Source: Halocafeteria seosinensis
Taxonomy: Eukaryota; Sar; Bigyra; Bicosoecida
Direction of reading: 5' to 3'
DNA: 12,045 nt
Assembly (NCBI GenBank): GCA_001687465.1
Contig: LVLI01000795.1
Location: 1-12,045, forward strand
This document shows positions 1-7,781 of this stretch, piece by piece. Position 1 is the first letter of the stretch. Each line of letters starts with the position of its first letter. The notes below the pieces were generated by a model that saw nothing but the letters and a program-made list of their open reading frames with translations, searched no databases and was not told the DNA's origin. The position numbers and the translations under genes are program-made.

Positions 1-1951
1 CTCAATATGGCTATTTATGTAATGTAGAATAATGGTTTGCATAGTCTCCCTGGCACCGGGACCTTGTTCAGCATGAAAAAAAGACAACAACGGTTCGATA
101 AAGCGCCATGCTCGAGTGTCAGCATCGGTCCCCACTTGTACCGGGACTATGACAGCAAAGACATAATAGCGTCCTGTATGAGGGGAACACCAATCAGCGC
201 ATCTTCCAGAAATGTTGCTAATTATGGAACTGCGCACGCCTTACCTAAATCGTAAAAGAGTTTCGTCTTACCCGCTCCTGATCCTCCATACACCAGCAGC
301 AGTCTTCGCCCTTGAACGAACCCTGCGAAGGCTGCGCTCATCACCGATGACATGTTTTGCCAAACGTGCTTGTACAGCAGACGAGTCGGCTGCCCCTTGT
401 TGTCCTCGTGCGTTCCAGAAGCCAAACCGGGAGCACGCGGGCCAGCCAATGGACTATCTTGGTTAGCACCACTTTCGATAAGGGGATGCATGGCTTGGCT
501 TACACCTGGGCCCAGCTTTGATCGCTTATTCCCCCGTGAGTTTGCGTCCTCAACGTGCGGGCTACCACTACCAGTAGGAACCTGCCCTTCTTCCGAGGGA
601 CACGCACTAGACGATTCCGCTCTCTCCCTTTTCTTATTTACTTTTATGCCTTCTCCGCCCAGCCCCACCTTAGATAATTCAACGCTACTCTCTACAGGCT
701 TGATAAGAGTCACGGCTAGTAGGGGAGGACCAATACTAGATCCAGAAATACTGTCCAGTGGAAGTCGGTCACAAAACCAGCGCTTCCATGATTCCGCATC
801 TTTTATCATACGTTGACCTTGATCATCAACGGTTTGCTGCCAATCACTCAATGAGCGTCGAACAGATGTTTTAATCCACTCTTCCTTGTCCTGGAGTGTG
901 AACTGTATACCACATAGGTCCATGAATTTCACCTTCTTGGATGAATCTGCGGTGACAACAAATGGCACACATCAGAAATAATAACGGGGGCTTTCACAAC
1001 GTCAAACGAGTCAATTGCACATTGTTGAAAAATCGGCTTGGAACGAAAACAATTCAAAATGACACTCGGGCGACCGTTGCGAACACACGTACCGCCTTTC
1101 TGAAAAGCGCCTGCATCTGCAAGAAAACATATACATCGTTTTGTCCTATCACTAAAGAAAAGTAGCTATGGATGTGTGAAAACTTACCTATCTCGTGCGG
1201 ACATAGTTTCCTAATCAACACACACAGTGTATTGGTCAGCGGAAGTACTAGAGGACCCACTTCCTGCGTAAATGAGGTAAATATACCGGCTCCCGACGCT
1301 CTCCACTCTTCAACTTTCTGTTTCATTTTGTCCCTCTCATCGGGAGGGTACAAATCCTTGAGGCGTTTTTCTTTATACGCCCTACAAGCCCCACTGTCAC
1401 CCAAAAGGAAACAAGCAACCACGACCTTGTGCTTGAGCTCGTTTCGTTGGACGTCAGTGAGGGGCTTATCCGCTTTTTGTGGATGTAGAAGCGCTTCTAC
1501 TTCTTCAATGTCTTTTGACGCAATACTTCTCTCCCTATCCAAACATTTTACGATGCCCTGAGCCCAACCAACTTCATCCGTCACTTTGCATTTCTTAGGA
1601 ATAAACCAGTGAGGGATTCCTTCAATAGCTTCATCCAATGTAAACTTTGGCGCTTCCTCCGGAGCTGCAGCTGTCATTCTGACGCTATTGTCAAATGAGT
1701 TGGTGTGTTTAAACGTGTAGTAGTAGCTAACTTCTGCTGGGGCAGCCTGGGGCGAAACGGCTCCGAAAGTCAGGCCTGCCAACTACCTGGTGTGGTTGTA
1801 CACTGCAATAAAGCCTGAGCCTCAGCACAAAGGATTTGTTTGCTTCTCCGTCTTGAAACAAATGGCTGTACAACCCTTTTGATTCACTATCTTCTTCTTG
1901 TACGGCACTCGATATCGGAGTGAAGTCAACCTTAAGTGACTTCAAGTCGAC
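1..1951 (-). CDS. Crinkler/RHS-like P-loop NTPase gene, multi-exon, partial at the left edge
   Basis: Proposed exons (minus strand) are 1951-1787, 1746-1188, 946-245 and 173-1, about 533 residues before the window ends. Frame is kept across introns 1187-947 (donor GTAAGT, acceptor CGCAG) and 244-174 (donor GTAAGG, acceptor TACAG). The 40-nt intron 1786-1747 is less certain. The last two exons give a Walker A motif, GGSGAGKT, after the strand LLLVYG, then KLFYDLGRYYVFAVIVPVQ, the usual P-loop followed by a helix and second strand. Upstream of it lies a low-complexity linker rich in Ser, Pro and Gly with basic clusters (KKRER, NKRSK) that could be nuclear signals. The first 250 residues are charged and helical and match nothing I recognise. 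A variable N-terminal part, a linker and a STAND/RHS-type NTPase is the layout known for Crinkler and RHS effectors, so I infer that relationship. No LxLFLAK header is visible. Walker B and any nuclease domain would lie beyond the edge. The start codon is unresolved: an in-frame TAG (1954-1952) separates the first exon from an ATG at 1993-1991. Confidence 0.55.
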
Positions 1952-2186
1952 CTATATACAGAGTGATATTGCAAACATGTCCTGATTTGGCATGCATCTA
2001 ATATTGTTGGGGTAAATCTAAGTATCTCAGTTGTGTAGTGATTGTGTTCTTGCTCCAAGAGATGTCAATGGGAGAGGAACGAGGGTGCCGGCACTGCCGG
2101 ACAAAAAAAGTTGGGTGTTGAAGTTGCCCTTGCGGCGCTTGCGCTCCCCCTCAGGTTGCAGGGTTGAATACACACACACCGGCCTC

Positions 2187-2203
2187 AGGGTGTGTCTTAT
2201 TAA
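2187..2203 (+). repeat. Left 17-bp inverted repeat
   Basis: AGGGTGTGTCTTATTAA, the exact reverse complement of 4752-4768. It continues into an AAGTTGAA-rich stretch (2207-2238). The bases just before it (ACACACCGGCCTC) partly pair with its start, so the end itself can fold into an imperfect hairpin. Confidence 0.75.
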
Positions 2204-2290
2204 CGGAAGTTGAAAAAGTTGAAGTTGAAAAAGGTGAATTTTACCCTACCTAACGACCAAATCTGGTGGCTTATTAAGGAAAGTTGACTT

Positions 2291-2405
2291 TTTGGGGTGA
2301 CTTTCAGGGTGAAAAGTCACCCTGGCTCCCTCCGGATTCCGCATTTGGGCTGGTGAATTCCAAATTCACCCTGGCCATCTGAGAGCGGAACGGTGACTTT
2401 TCTAC
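2291..2405. repeat. Hairpin-rich tract inside the left inverted repeat
   Basis: GGGTGACTTT and AAAGTCACCC form a 10-bp stem near 2295-2322. GGTGAATT and AATTCACC form a second 8-bp stem near 2352-2371. The words GGTGA(C/A)TTT and TCACCCTGG recur through the tract, with another GGTGACTTTTC near 2391. A related hairpin lies at 4709-4740 near the right inverted repeat. Nested short palindromes of this kind are usual in foldback or MITE-like ends. No coding potential is seen. Confidence 0.55.
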
Positions 2406-2744
2406 TTTCTCGATATTGCTAGAATACAGCCGTATTTGTAATGTAATTGGGGCATACATGGCCATGAGGGTATCGAAATGTAGTATTCTTGGTCCGTCGC
2501 TCAGACTGGCCTTGAGGGCAAGCGGATAGGAGGCAAAACGCCATCAAGAAGCGCATGAAGCATGAGAAAGGGGGGTAGAAAGAGGCATCATGGCGTACAT
2601 ACACAGTGTATGAGAGAAAAAGTAGGAAGGAGAGAGTGGGAAAGAGGAGGAGGAGGGAACCAGTGTCGAACGGTACGTAGTGAGTACGCATATTTATGCG
2701 TATACTGCCACAATCCGCTGTGGAAGAACTTCGGCCCGGACGTA

Positions 2745-2877
2745 CAGTGTGTATTCGCTATGCAGGCACTGGGATGTAGACTGCATACACTTAGGGAGGT
2801 ACCGAGGGAGCAGCCGTGTGTGGACACTGTAGGTCCTGCTCGAAGGAACCCAGTGAATACTCGCTACGGAGGTACTG
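2745..2877 (+). repeat. Two diverged 27-bp direct repeats
   Basis: Positions 2745-2771 and 2851-2877 align without gaps at 21 of 27 bases. Both begin CAGTG. The first ends CACTG and the second TACTG, so each copy has near-inverted ends. The period is 106 bp. They lie in the gene-poor interval and no coding frame explains the conservation. Confidence 0.5.
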
Positions 2878-2992
2878 TAGTACGGATAGAGGGAATACTG
2901 TACGGGGTTCGTGGTTTATGCCATGGAATATTTTATTCACTTTTTGAGAACGAAGTACGTTGTTGCAGATAGACTTGTTTGGGATGCTGCCC

Positions 2993-3871
2993 TCATGCTG
3001 GTGGTGATGCTGGCGCTATGGCAGGCATTGCGGTAGTAGCCGTCATGGATGCCAGGTGCTGGTTTAGTTGCTCGAGACACTTACCAAGTTGGGCCGTAGT
3101 TTCCTCAACGTTGATGTTCATTTCTTTCACTTCTTTCAACACCGTGATCCTTTCTCTCAACAAGGTGAGTTTGTCTGAACTTAGCTGTTTTTCCACAATG
3201 ACTCGGACAGGCTTCGAAGGGGTTGATCCGTTCACAGCATCATCGTGCTCGCGTTTTTCAGCAATCCTGCGCGCCTGCTTAGTGCGCATATGAACACCCA
3301 CCTCCTTTATATCATTGAGTGATAGGCCATGTTTCTTGGATGCGTTGGGGCTTGATGAACCGGTACCACTGGCAAATGCCGCCAGCTTGTCGTCTCCAGC
3401 GGGATTTCCAAAGAGGACAAACAAAGCCATTCGCGCGGATAGAACGTTTCATCGAAGCCTTTAGCCACGGCGGCGTTTACTTCAGTGGCGATCAGCTTCT
3501 CCTTTTCGGCATCTGTCTCCGGGTCAACAGGTACCTTTGGGTTCTTGTTAGTACACACACACACTCTTGTTAGTCGCACGGAGTCTCCTGGTATACTTGA
3601 TTTGGTTTTCCACTTTTGTCTTAATTGTTGCAAACAGACTGTGCTTCCACAGAAGCTGTCTGATGGCGAGGAAAACCGCACCTAAACTGATCAGGGAGCT
3701 TCTTGCCGGGTAGGTAGTCCATCAGATTCTCTCGACACCATTGCTTCGTAGGATACCTGAATTTAGGAACACAGGAAGTTTCAGAAACAAAACGAAGCAC
3801 TGAAAACCATGGACTCACGTTTCAAGAGCGCTAACAAATTCAGTCGCAGCCATTGAGTATAGCGTGACCAT
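2993..3871 (-). CDS. Unrecognised coiled-coil protein gene, four proposed exons
   Basis: Proposed exons are 3871-3819, 3756-3682, 3619-3481 and 3385-2993. Introns 3818-3757 (donor GTGAGT, acceptor TTCAG), 3681-3620 and 3480-3386 keep one frame and give 219 residues ending at TGA. An internal 45-nt stretch (3568-3524), with GT..AG ends and a TACTAAC branch-point-like word, may be a further intron; removing it keeps the frame. The N-terminal part contains YPTKQWCRENLMDYLPGKK followed by basic KWKTKSS, reminiscent of a small DNA-binding helical domain but not assignable. A basic patch (RTKQARRIAEKRE) precedes a probable coiled coil (KLTLLRERITVLKEVKEMN), then an Ala/Pro tail. The frame is open upstream to a TAG acceptor at 3961-3959, so the gene may start in an earlier exon. 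It lies wholly between the 17-bp inverted repeats, so it could be the element's own protein. I do not recognise a family. Confidence 0.5.
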
Positions 3872-3968
3872 GCGATGCTGAGAAGCTTCCGTTGTTATTT
3901 GGTTGCACGCTCTTCCTGCGAAAACGTCGAACAAGCCCTGAACGAGCTTGCTGGTCGACTACACAGAC

Positions 3969-4316
3969 ATGGCAATGGAGGGGTCAGGTGTGAAGCTGTT
4001 TGAATGTCGTAGGTACGGAAACGGGCAGGTACTTACACTTACGCTATATATACGTCTATATATAGAAGAGGACAAGCGGTTACTCTGCGGTGTATTACTC
4101 CCTAGCACAGCAAGAGGAATCAAATTGACGGAATTCACGCGTGAAGCGGGTTGCAAGGCAAACTATGCCCGCAACTGCTATCATGGTAGGGAAGACTCCG
4201 CTGAGGCCGTGGCGATCGAAAACTGTAAACGTATCGGCGATTTCTTGTGGACACTACCGAACATTGAGATACCTGCCAATCGAGAATTAGTCTATAGCGA
4301 TCCGAATACCCCTTGA
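3969..4316 (+). CDS. Hypothetical 115-residue ORF, divergent from the coiled-coil gene
   Basis: A single uninterrupted ORF runs from ATG 3969 to TGA 4314-4316 with mixed, protein-like composition. Its C-terminal part has the segments CKANYARNCYHG and IPANRELVYSDP. Their order loosely recalls the end of SET methyltransferase domains (an asparagine/histidine-rich turn, then I-x-A-G-E-E-L-x-Y). The similarity is weak, and key features such as NHS(C) are missing, so I do not assign a function. Against it, the minus strand over 4043-4156 is also open and ends in a good donor (GTAAGTGTAAGT), which could make this an upstream exon of the coiled-coil gene instead. Either way the two would be transcribed divergently or overlap within the candidate element. 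Confidence 0.3.
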   Translation: MAMEGSGVKLFECRRYGNGQVLTLTLYIRLYIEEDKRLLCGVLLPSTARGIKLTEFTREAGCKANYARNCYHGREDSAEAVAIENCKRIGDFLWTLPNIEIPANRELVYSDPNTP

Positions 4317-4389
4317 GCCTGTCTTCCTCCCTCTCTGTGGGCGTGGGTGTTAGAAGCCACCAGCGCAGAGTGAAATGCTCCTTTTCTCG

Positions 4390-4426
<37 letters not shown>
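4390..4426 (+). repeat. (CT)n microsatellite
   Basis: A near-uninterrupted CT dinucleotide run of 37 bp with a single TTT interruption at 4405-4407. On the minus strand it translates as an Arg-Glu repeat in an open frame, which explains a misleading ORF there. Confidence 0.95.
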
Positions 4427-4427
<1 letters not shown>

Positions 4428-4751
4428 CCCCTCTCCGAGGAACTCTACACCAGCATTAGTGTCGTATAGCAATAAGAGATGCCAGGCAGATCCGCAAGCT
4501 TATCCCCAGCGTGGAAGCTTCCTCATTCAGTCATCAGCGACACGAACGACGTGATTCTCCGGCTTGGAGTAGCATATACCTGCCTCTATCACACCAGATG
4601 AATATCACTTCTTCCCTCGTCTGCATCTCTCTTTCTCTCGCGATTAAACCGAATGATCCAAAGTCACCGAATTTACCCAGTCAACGACACTATTAAGCCA
4701 CCCCGTTCTGGTTGACTTTCGGGTGAAAGAATTCAACCCAACTTGAAGTCC

Positions 4752-4768
4752 TTAATAAGACACACCCT
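4752..4768 (-). repeat. Right 17-bp inverted repeat
   Basis: TTAATAAGACACACCCT, the exact inverse of 2187-2203. On its interior side (4709-4740) is a hairpin with GGTTGA/TCAACC and CTTTC/GAAAG pairing. Outside it, after 14 bases, lies the TTGAATACACAC..CGGCCT repeat also found outside the left copy. Confidence 0.75.
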
Positions 4769-4834
4769 TACTATAGTTGAAGTTGAATACACACTCGGCC
4801 TTAAACGGTTCTCGAACTCTGATAAATTTCAATA

Positions 4835-4924
4835 TTGTGATAACAAAATGTCAAAACTTCAACTTTGTGATAACGGCACAAACGTTTCGTCATTTGTGTG
4901 ATAACAAATCCCAAAATCCGCTTG
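4835..4924 (+). repeat. Three degenerate 30-bp tandem units (GTGATAAC core)
   Basis: GTGATAAC occurs at 4837-4844, 4867-4874 and 4897-4904, a period of exactly 30 bp. The first two copies extend to TTGTGATAAC. Units one and three also share the following AA-rich stretch, while the middle unit has diverged. The array ends about 130 bp before the transposase start, so it could be a binding array at the subterminal end of that element or part of its promoter. This role is inference. Confidence 0.6.
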
Positions 4925-5056
4925 GGCCATCCTATTACTGGGTAGATATTGTAGATATGCGCCAAAGTACAACTGCTTGAATTACATATACGGTTGTTTG
5001 AGATTTACACATCATACTGTAGTCTCAGTTGTTGCCAAATGTAGGTACAATATACC

Positions 5057-6940
5057 ATGATTACTCGGGGCAAGAAGTGCTGCGGCAAGGAGGAGCTCCT
5101 TATTCGAGCGAAAGAACTGTGCTTACTTTTAGGTATCGTTCCGAAGGTGAAGTATAGCAACCTGACGTTTATAAAGCTCGTGTCCTATGATGAAGAAACA
5201 AGTTTTATCGTCAAAGGTTCTGTCTCTCCTTCAGCATCAAAAGGGAGGCCATGGAAGGTCACAGAAGTTTGCATTTCACAACAACTGCGCGAAGAGGGTG
5301 GAGGGGCAAGCTGGTGAAAGAACATTCCTTATTCTGCTGCAGATCTCGCTGGAATTGTTGCCAAACGACGATCCGCCGTCCAAAGATCCGCTGTTATAGC
5401 TTCGGAGATCTGCGGCATATTGGATCCTTGCGCGCTGGAATGGAGATTTCCGATTCTATGATTACCAGAATTCGACAGCTTTGTCGATGGTGACGACGCG
5501 GAAACCATTAAAATGGTTCCAACACTCCTAGAAATGTTCAAAGAGGAAGGACATCACGCACACACATCGACTACGCCGGAGCGGAGGAAATGCGCCAAGT
5601 CGCCATACAAGTTGAAGAGCTCAACTACAAACAGAAATTGCAAAACATGAGGCCAGAAAAACGAGCAGAGAAGTCGCCGTTTGATGAAACGCAAGTAGAA
5701 CTACCCGATATTCCTCCTGACTCGACATACATACGGTCTGTTTTTGTTTCTCCAAGGACAACTCCTATCGAAGCATTGCCTCGTATATATGTTGGCGATG
5801 TGGCCCATACGCAGGATGATAAACCCGGGATATTATTCTCCCTCTGGACGTACAACGCAAACCAGAATGCGATATGCATCGCTTTCCGGTTGCACCTCCT
5901 CAACGAATGTGCCGAATCCTGGGAAGACTTCTACTCATTTGTCAAGGCTTGTTATCCTTCGATAGATGACGAGAAGACGATCTTCGTGACGGACGGCGAC
6001 AAGGGGGGAGCGAAAGCGTATCGATCCACTTTCAGCGATGCACACTTCCTCTGCTGCGCAAAACATAGAGGAGACAACATCGCCAAGAAAACTAATGCCG
6101 AAGCGTATAAGCTATGGACGCGGGTGCAAGAGGCCAAAACGAAAGAGAATTTCGAGGAGCACTTCGAACGTCTGGTTCAAGGAGTTCCTAAGAAACATAT
6201 TGACTACATAACCAAGATTTCGTTACCTCACTAATTTGCCGTTTTGGCGGCACACCATACTGGGACGACGACGTTCGGATATAAGACTTCCCAGCTGGTA
6301 GAGTCAATGAATGAGGCTGTTAAACCCGTGCGCCGCTCGCACTTTTTCCAAGCATTGTTGAAACTTGTGCTCATGGAGCGAGAGCGCTTCAGGAAGTACC
6401 AAGGAATGGCACTCCAGAATCGCAGCCGTCAATTAACCCCAAACACGAGAGGCCGTCAAGAAAGAGGTAGAAGAGTTGAGCGTCTGAATCAAGAACAGTT
6501 CAAAGTAGAAACTCGAGAGACTACTCAAACTGTTAACCTAACGACCATGCCATGTTCATGTGGCGTTCCTTTTGTTGATGGATTCCCTTGTATTCACGTT
6601 GTCGCCGCTTATCGCCGAGGTGCTCCACATATGGCAATCCCAATTATTCTGTCACAACTACTTCACGAGCGAAAAATGGATACAGCAATATCCTGCCGAC
6701 GCCGACTTTACATGCATCGCTTACAATGAGGTTAAGGCTTGCGTAAGGAGCAATGGCCTCTGTCATCCTCAGGACGCAAGCCTAGCACTTCCATCTGTTA
6801 AACCTCCGGGTTCTGGCAGGCCAAGAAAGGCACAGAGGATACTCAGCTCCTTGGAACAGTCAAAAGGAAAAACAGTGACTTGTACAGTATGCAAAAAGCG
6901 AGGGCATAATAAACGTTCTTGTCCTGCACGGCGCTCTTAG
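5057..6940 (+). pseudogene. Decayed Mutator-like (MULE) transposase
   Basis: The MULE order of parts is present but scattered over all three frames. A C2H2-like N-terminal segment has GRPWKVT in one frame and FAFHNNCAKR (near 5277) in the next. PYSAADLAGIVAKRR follows (near 5329). The DDE region has GDVAH (first Asp at 5797) and VTDGDKGG (second Asp at 5992), then CAKH (6055). RYLTNLPFWRH (6221) and GYKTSQLVESMN come next. The SWIM zinc finger is CSC..CIH (6553-6597), and a CCHC knuckle, CX2CX4HX4C, spans 6881-6922 after a GRPRK linker. Frame changes occur near 5265, 5320, 5550, 6218, 6255 and 6650, with an in-frame TGA at 5459 and TAA at 6232. Adjacent conserved blocks resume with no missing sequence, so small indels explain the breaks better than introns. 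The longest intact piece, 5590-6234, covers the first two catalytic residues. The family is well supported; activity is very unlikely. Confidence 0.85.
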
Positions 6941-7781
6941 GACGGTCAAAGTCGGGAGCCTCTAACACCCCGGCAGGGTGCATTCTTGAGCCAGACTTTC
7001 TTCCCGTTGGCTCTGCGTTCCTCTATTCATCTGCCGGCTTCGTCCACCTTGGAACTAGAACGTGTTATTAGGCCTCCAAATCCATTGCTATTGAAGGCGA
7101 TTTTAAGAATATCCATGAATATTTCCACACTTGCAATTCCATCATCCATCCTTTCCTACAATAGACTTCTTCATTGGCCGCATGCAATTTCCATTTGGGC
7201 TCAACTTACCCCACGGTCGTTTGAACGACTCCACCACCGAGTTCGGATGTTGACAATACATTATAGACCCCAGTTAAGTAATGAACATTGCATAAAGCCC
7301 ACAGCCTGGGCCACAGGCCTCCAGTTAGCACCCATGTGAAGGAACAAACCAACCTGTTACAGTGTTGACTTACAGTGTTGAGTCTATTCAGAAGAAGGGC
7401 ATAGAAGGCGAGCACAGGCTCACAAAGGATATCGCTTTAGAGGAATCTGATCAGTCTGCTAATATGCGATGGTGATATTTTGTGGATCGAGGGAATGCTT
7501 TCTGATACAGCCAGCGTTCTCGTGCGGCTCCAGTCACGTTGCCCTGTGCGTGACGTGAGCTGAGCTGAGCACACTTGAGAAAGGGCGCAAGTGTTGTACC
7601 ATCTTGTCTGCGTAAAACACAAACATTAATTATATTCCCAGAGTATACTGTTATTCCTTTTTCTTGTGCGTAGTTGTTGTATGCACGGAGTGTAATCCAG
7701 TCTTGCGGAGGGGGCATCAACCAACTACAAGACAACAGATAAACCACCGGTTCTAGCACGAGCACGTGTACGACCGGCAGC
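6941..7781. other. Interval without a convincing gene
   Basis: The open frames here (plus 6986-7339, minus 7206-7415) have no motifs and no splice partners. A 12-bp direct repeat, TTACAGTGTTGA, occurs at 7357-7368 and 7370-7381. GAGCTGAGCTGAGC lies near 7557. CACGTG, an E-box/G-box core, is at 7763-7768, 13 bp before the next start codon. I saw no inverted partner of the upstream MULE-side repeats here, so the 3' end of the transposase element is not located. Confidence 0.55.

Larger units (their letters stand above)
1952..2992. other. Gene-poor, repeat-rich interval
   Basis: No ORF here has a credible protein. The longer open stretches (plus 2562-2972, minus 2419-2827) are low-complexity and lack recognisable motifs. 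The interval holds the left inverted repeat, several hairpins, a purine-rich tract near 2570-2660, a perfect 8-bp-arm palindrome (2685-2702) and a pair of diverged 27-bp repeats (2745-2771, 2851-2877). It separates the minus-strand Crinkler-like gene from the minus-strand coiled-coil gene, so the promoter of the former should lie at its left end. An inverted repeat, GAAGTCA/TGACTTC (1922-1928 and 1937-1943), lies just inside the proposed first exon of that gene. Confidence 0.6.
2187..4768. mobile_element. Candidate 2.6-kb element bounded by 17-bp inverted repeats
   Basis: AGGGTGTGTCTTATTAA at 2187-2203 is matched exactly, in inverted orientation, at 4752-4768. The repeats point inward like terminal inverted repeats. 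Both ends also carry related interior sequence: GGTGGCTTA(T)TAA-like motifs near 2270 and 4690, and hairpins containing GACTTTC and GGGTGAAA near 2300 and 4715. The interval encloses the coiled-coil gene and the divergent small ORF. No target-site duplication is visible next to the repeats. However, a related sequence, TTGAATACACAC..CGGCCT, lies outside both ends in the same orientation (2164-2185 and 4783-4801). The alternative is two copies of a short dispersed repeat that happen to face each other. Confidence 0.4.
4317..5056. other. Intergenic interval with microsatellite, right inverted repeat and short tandem repeats
   Basis: No convincing gene is seen. The plus-strand ORF at 4511-4696 is Ser/His-rich and lacks motifs. 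The interval contains a CT microsatellite, the right 17-bp inverted repeat, a second copy of TTGAATACACAC..CGGCCT (4783-4801) and a three-unit 30-bp repeat just upstream of the transposase remnant. Confidence 0.6.

Noticed and set aside
352-816. 154-residue plus-strand ORF
   Set aside because: Shadow of the Crinkler-like exon 946-245; Ser/Pro-rich because it is antisense to a Gly/Ser-rich linker.
2562-2972. 136-residue plus-strand ORF
   Set aside because: Its start is not ATG, the first part is a purine-rich tract, and it covers the repeats and palindrome. No motif is visible.
4135-4428. 97-residue minus-strand ORF beginning with an Arg-Glu repeat
   Set aside because: The repeat is just the CT microsatellite read in translation.
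2187-4768. The 17-bp inverted repeats as ends of the MULE
   Set aside because: The transposase remnant lies outside the pair (after 4768), and no correctly oriented partner was found downstream of 6940.
4835-4904. CRISPR-like array (30-bp spacing, repeated GTGATAAC)
   Set aside because: Only three copies of an 8-10 base core, no conserved long repeat with unique spacers, and a eukaryotic context.
5057-6940. MULE frame changes as spliced introns
   Set aside because: Conserved blocks follow one another with no missing interval and no GT..AG pair of sensible length at the switches, so indels are the simpler explanation.
6986-7339. 117-residue plus-strand ORF after the transposase remnant
   Set aside because: No motifs, no start context and no splice partners; likely chance.
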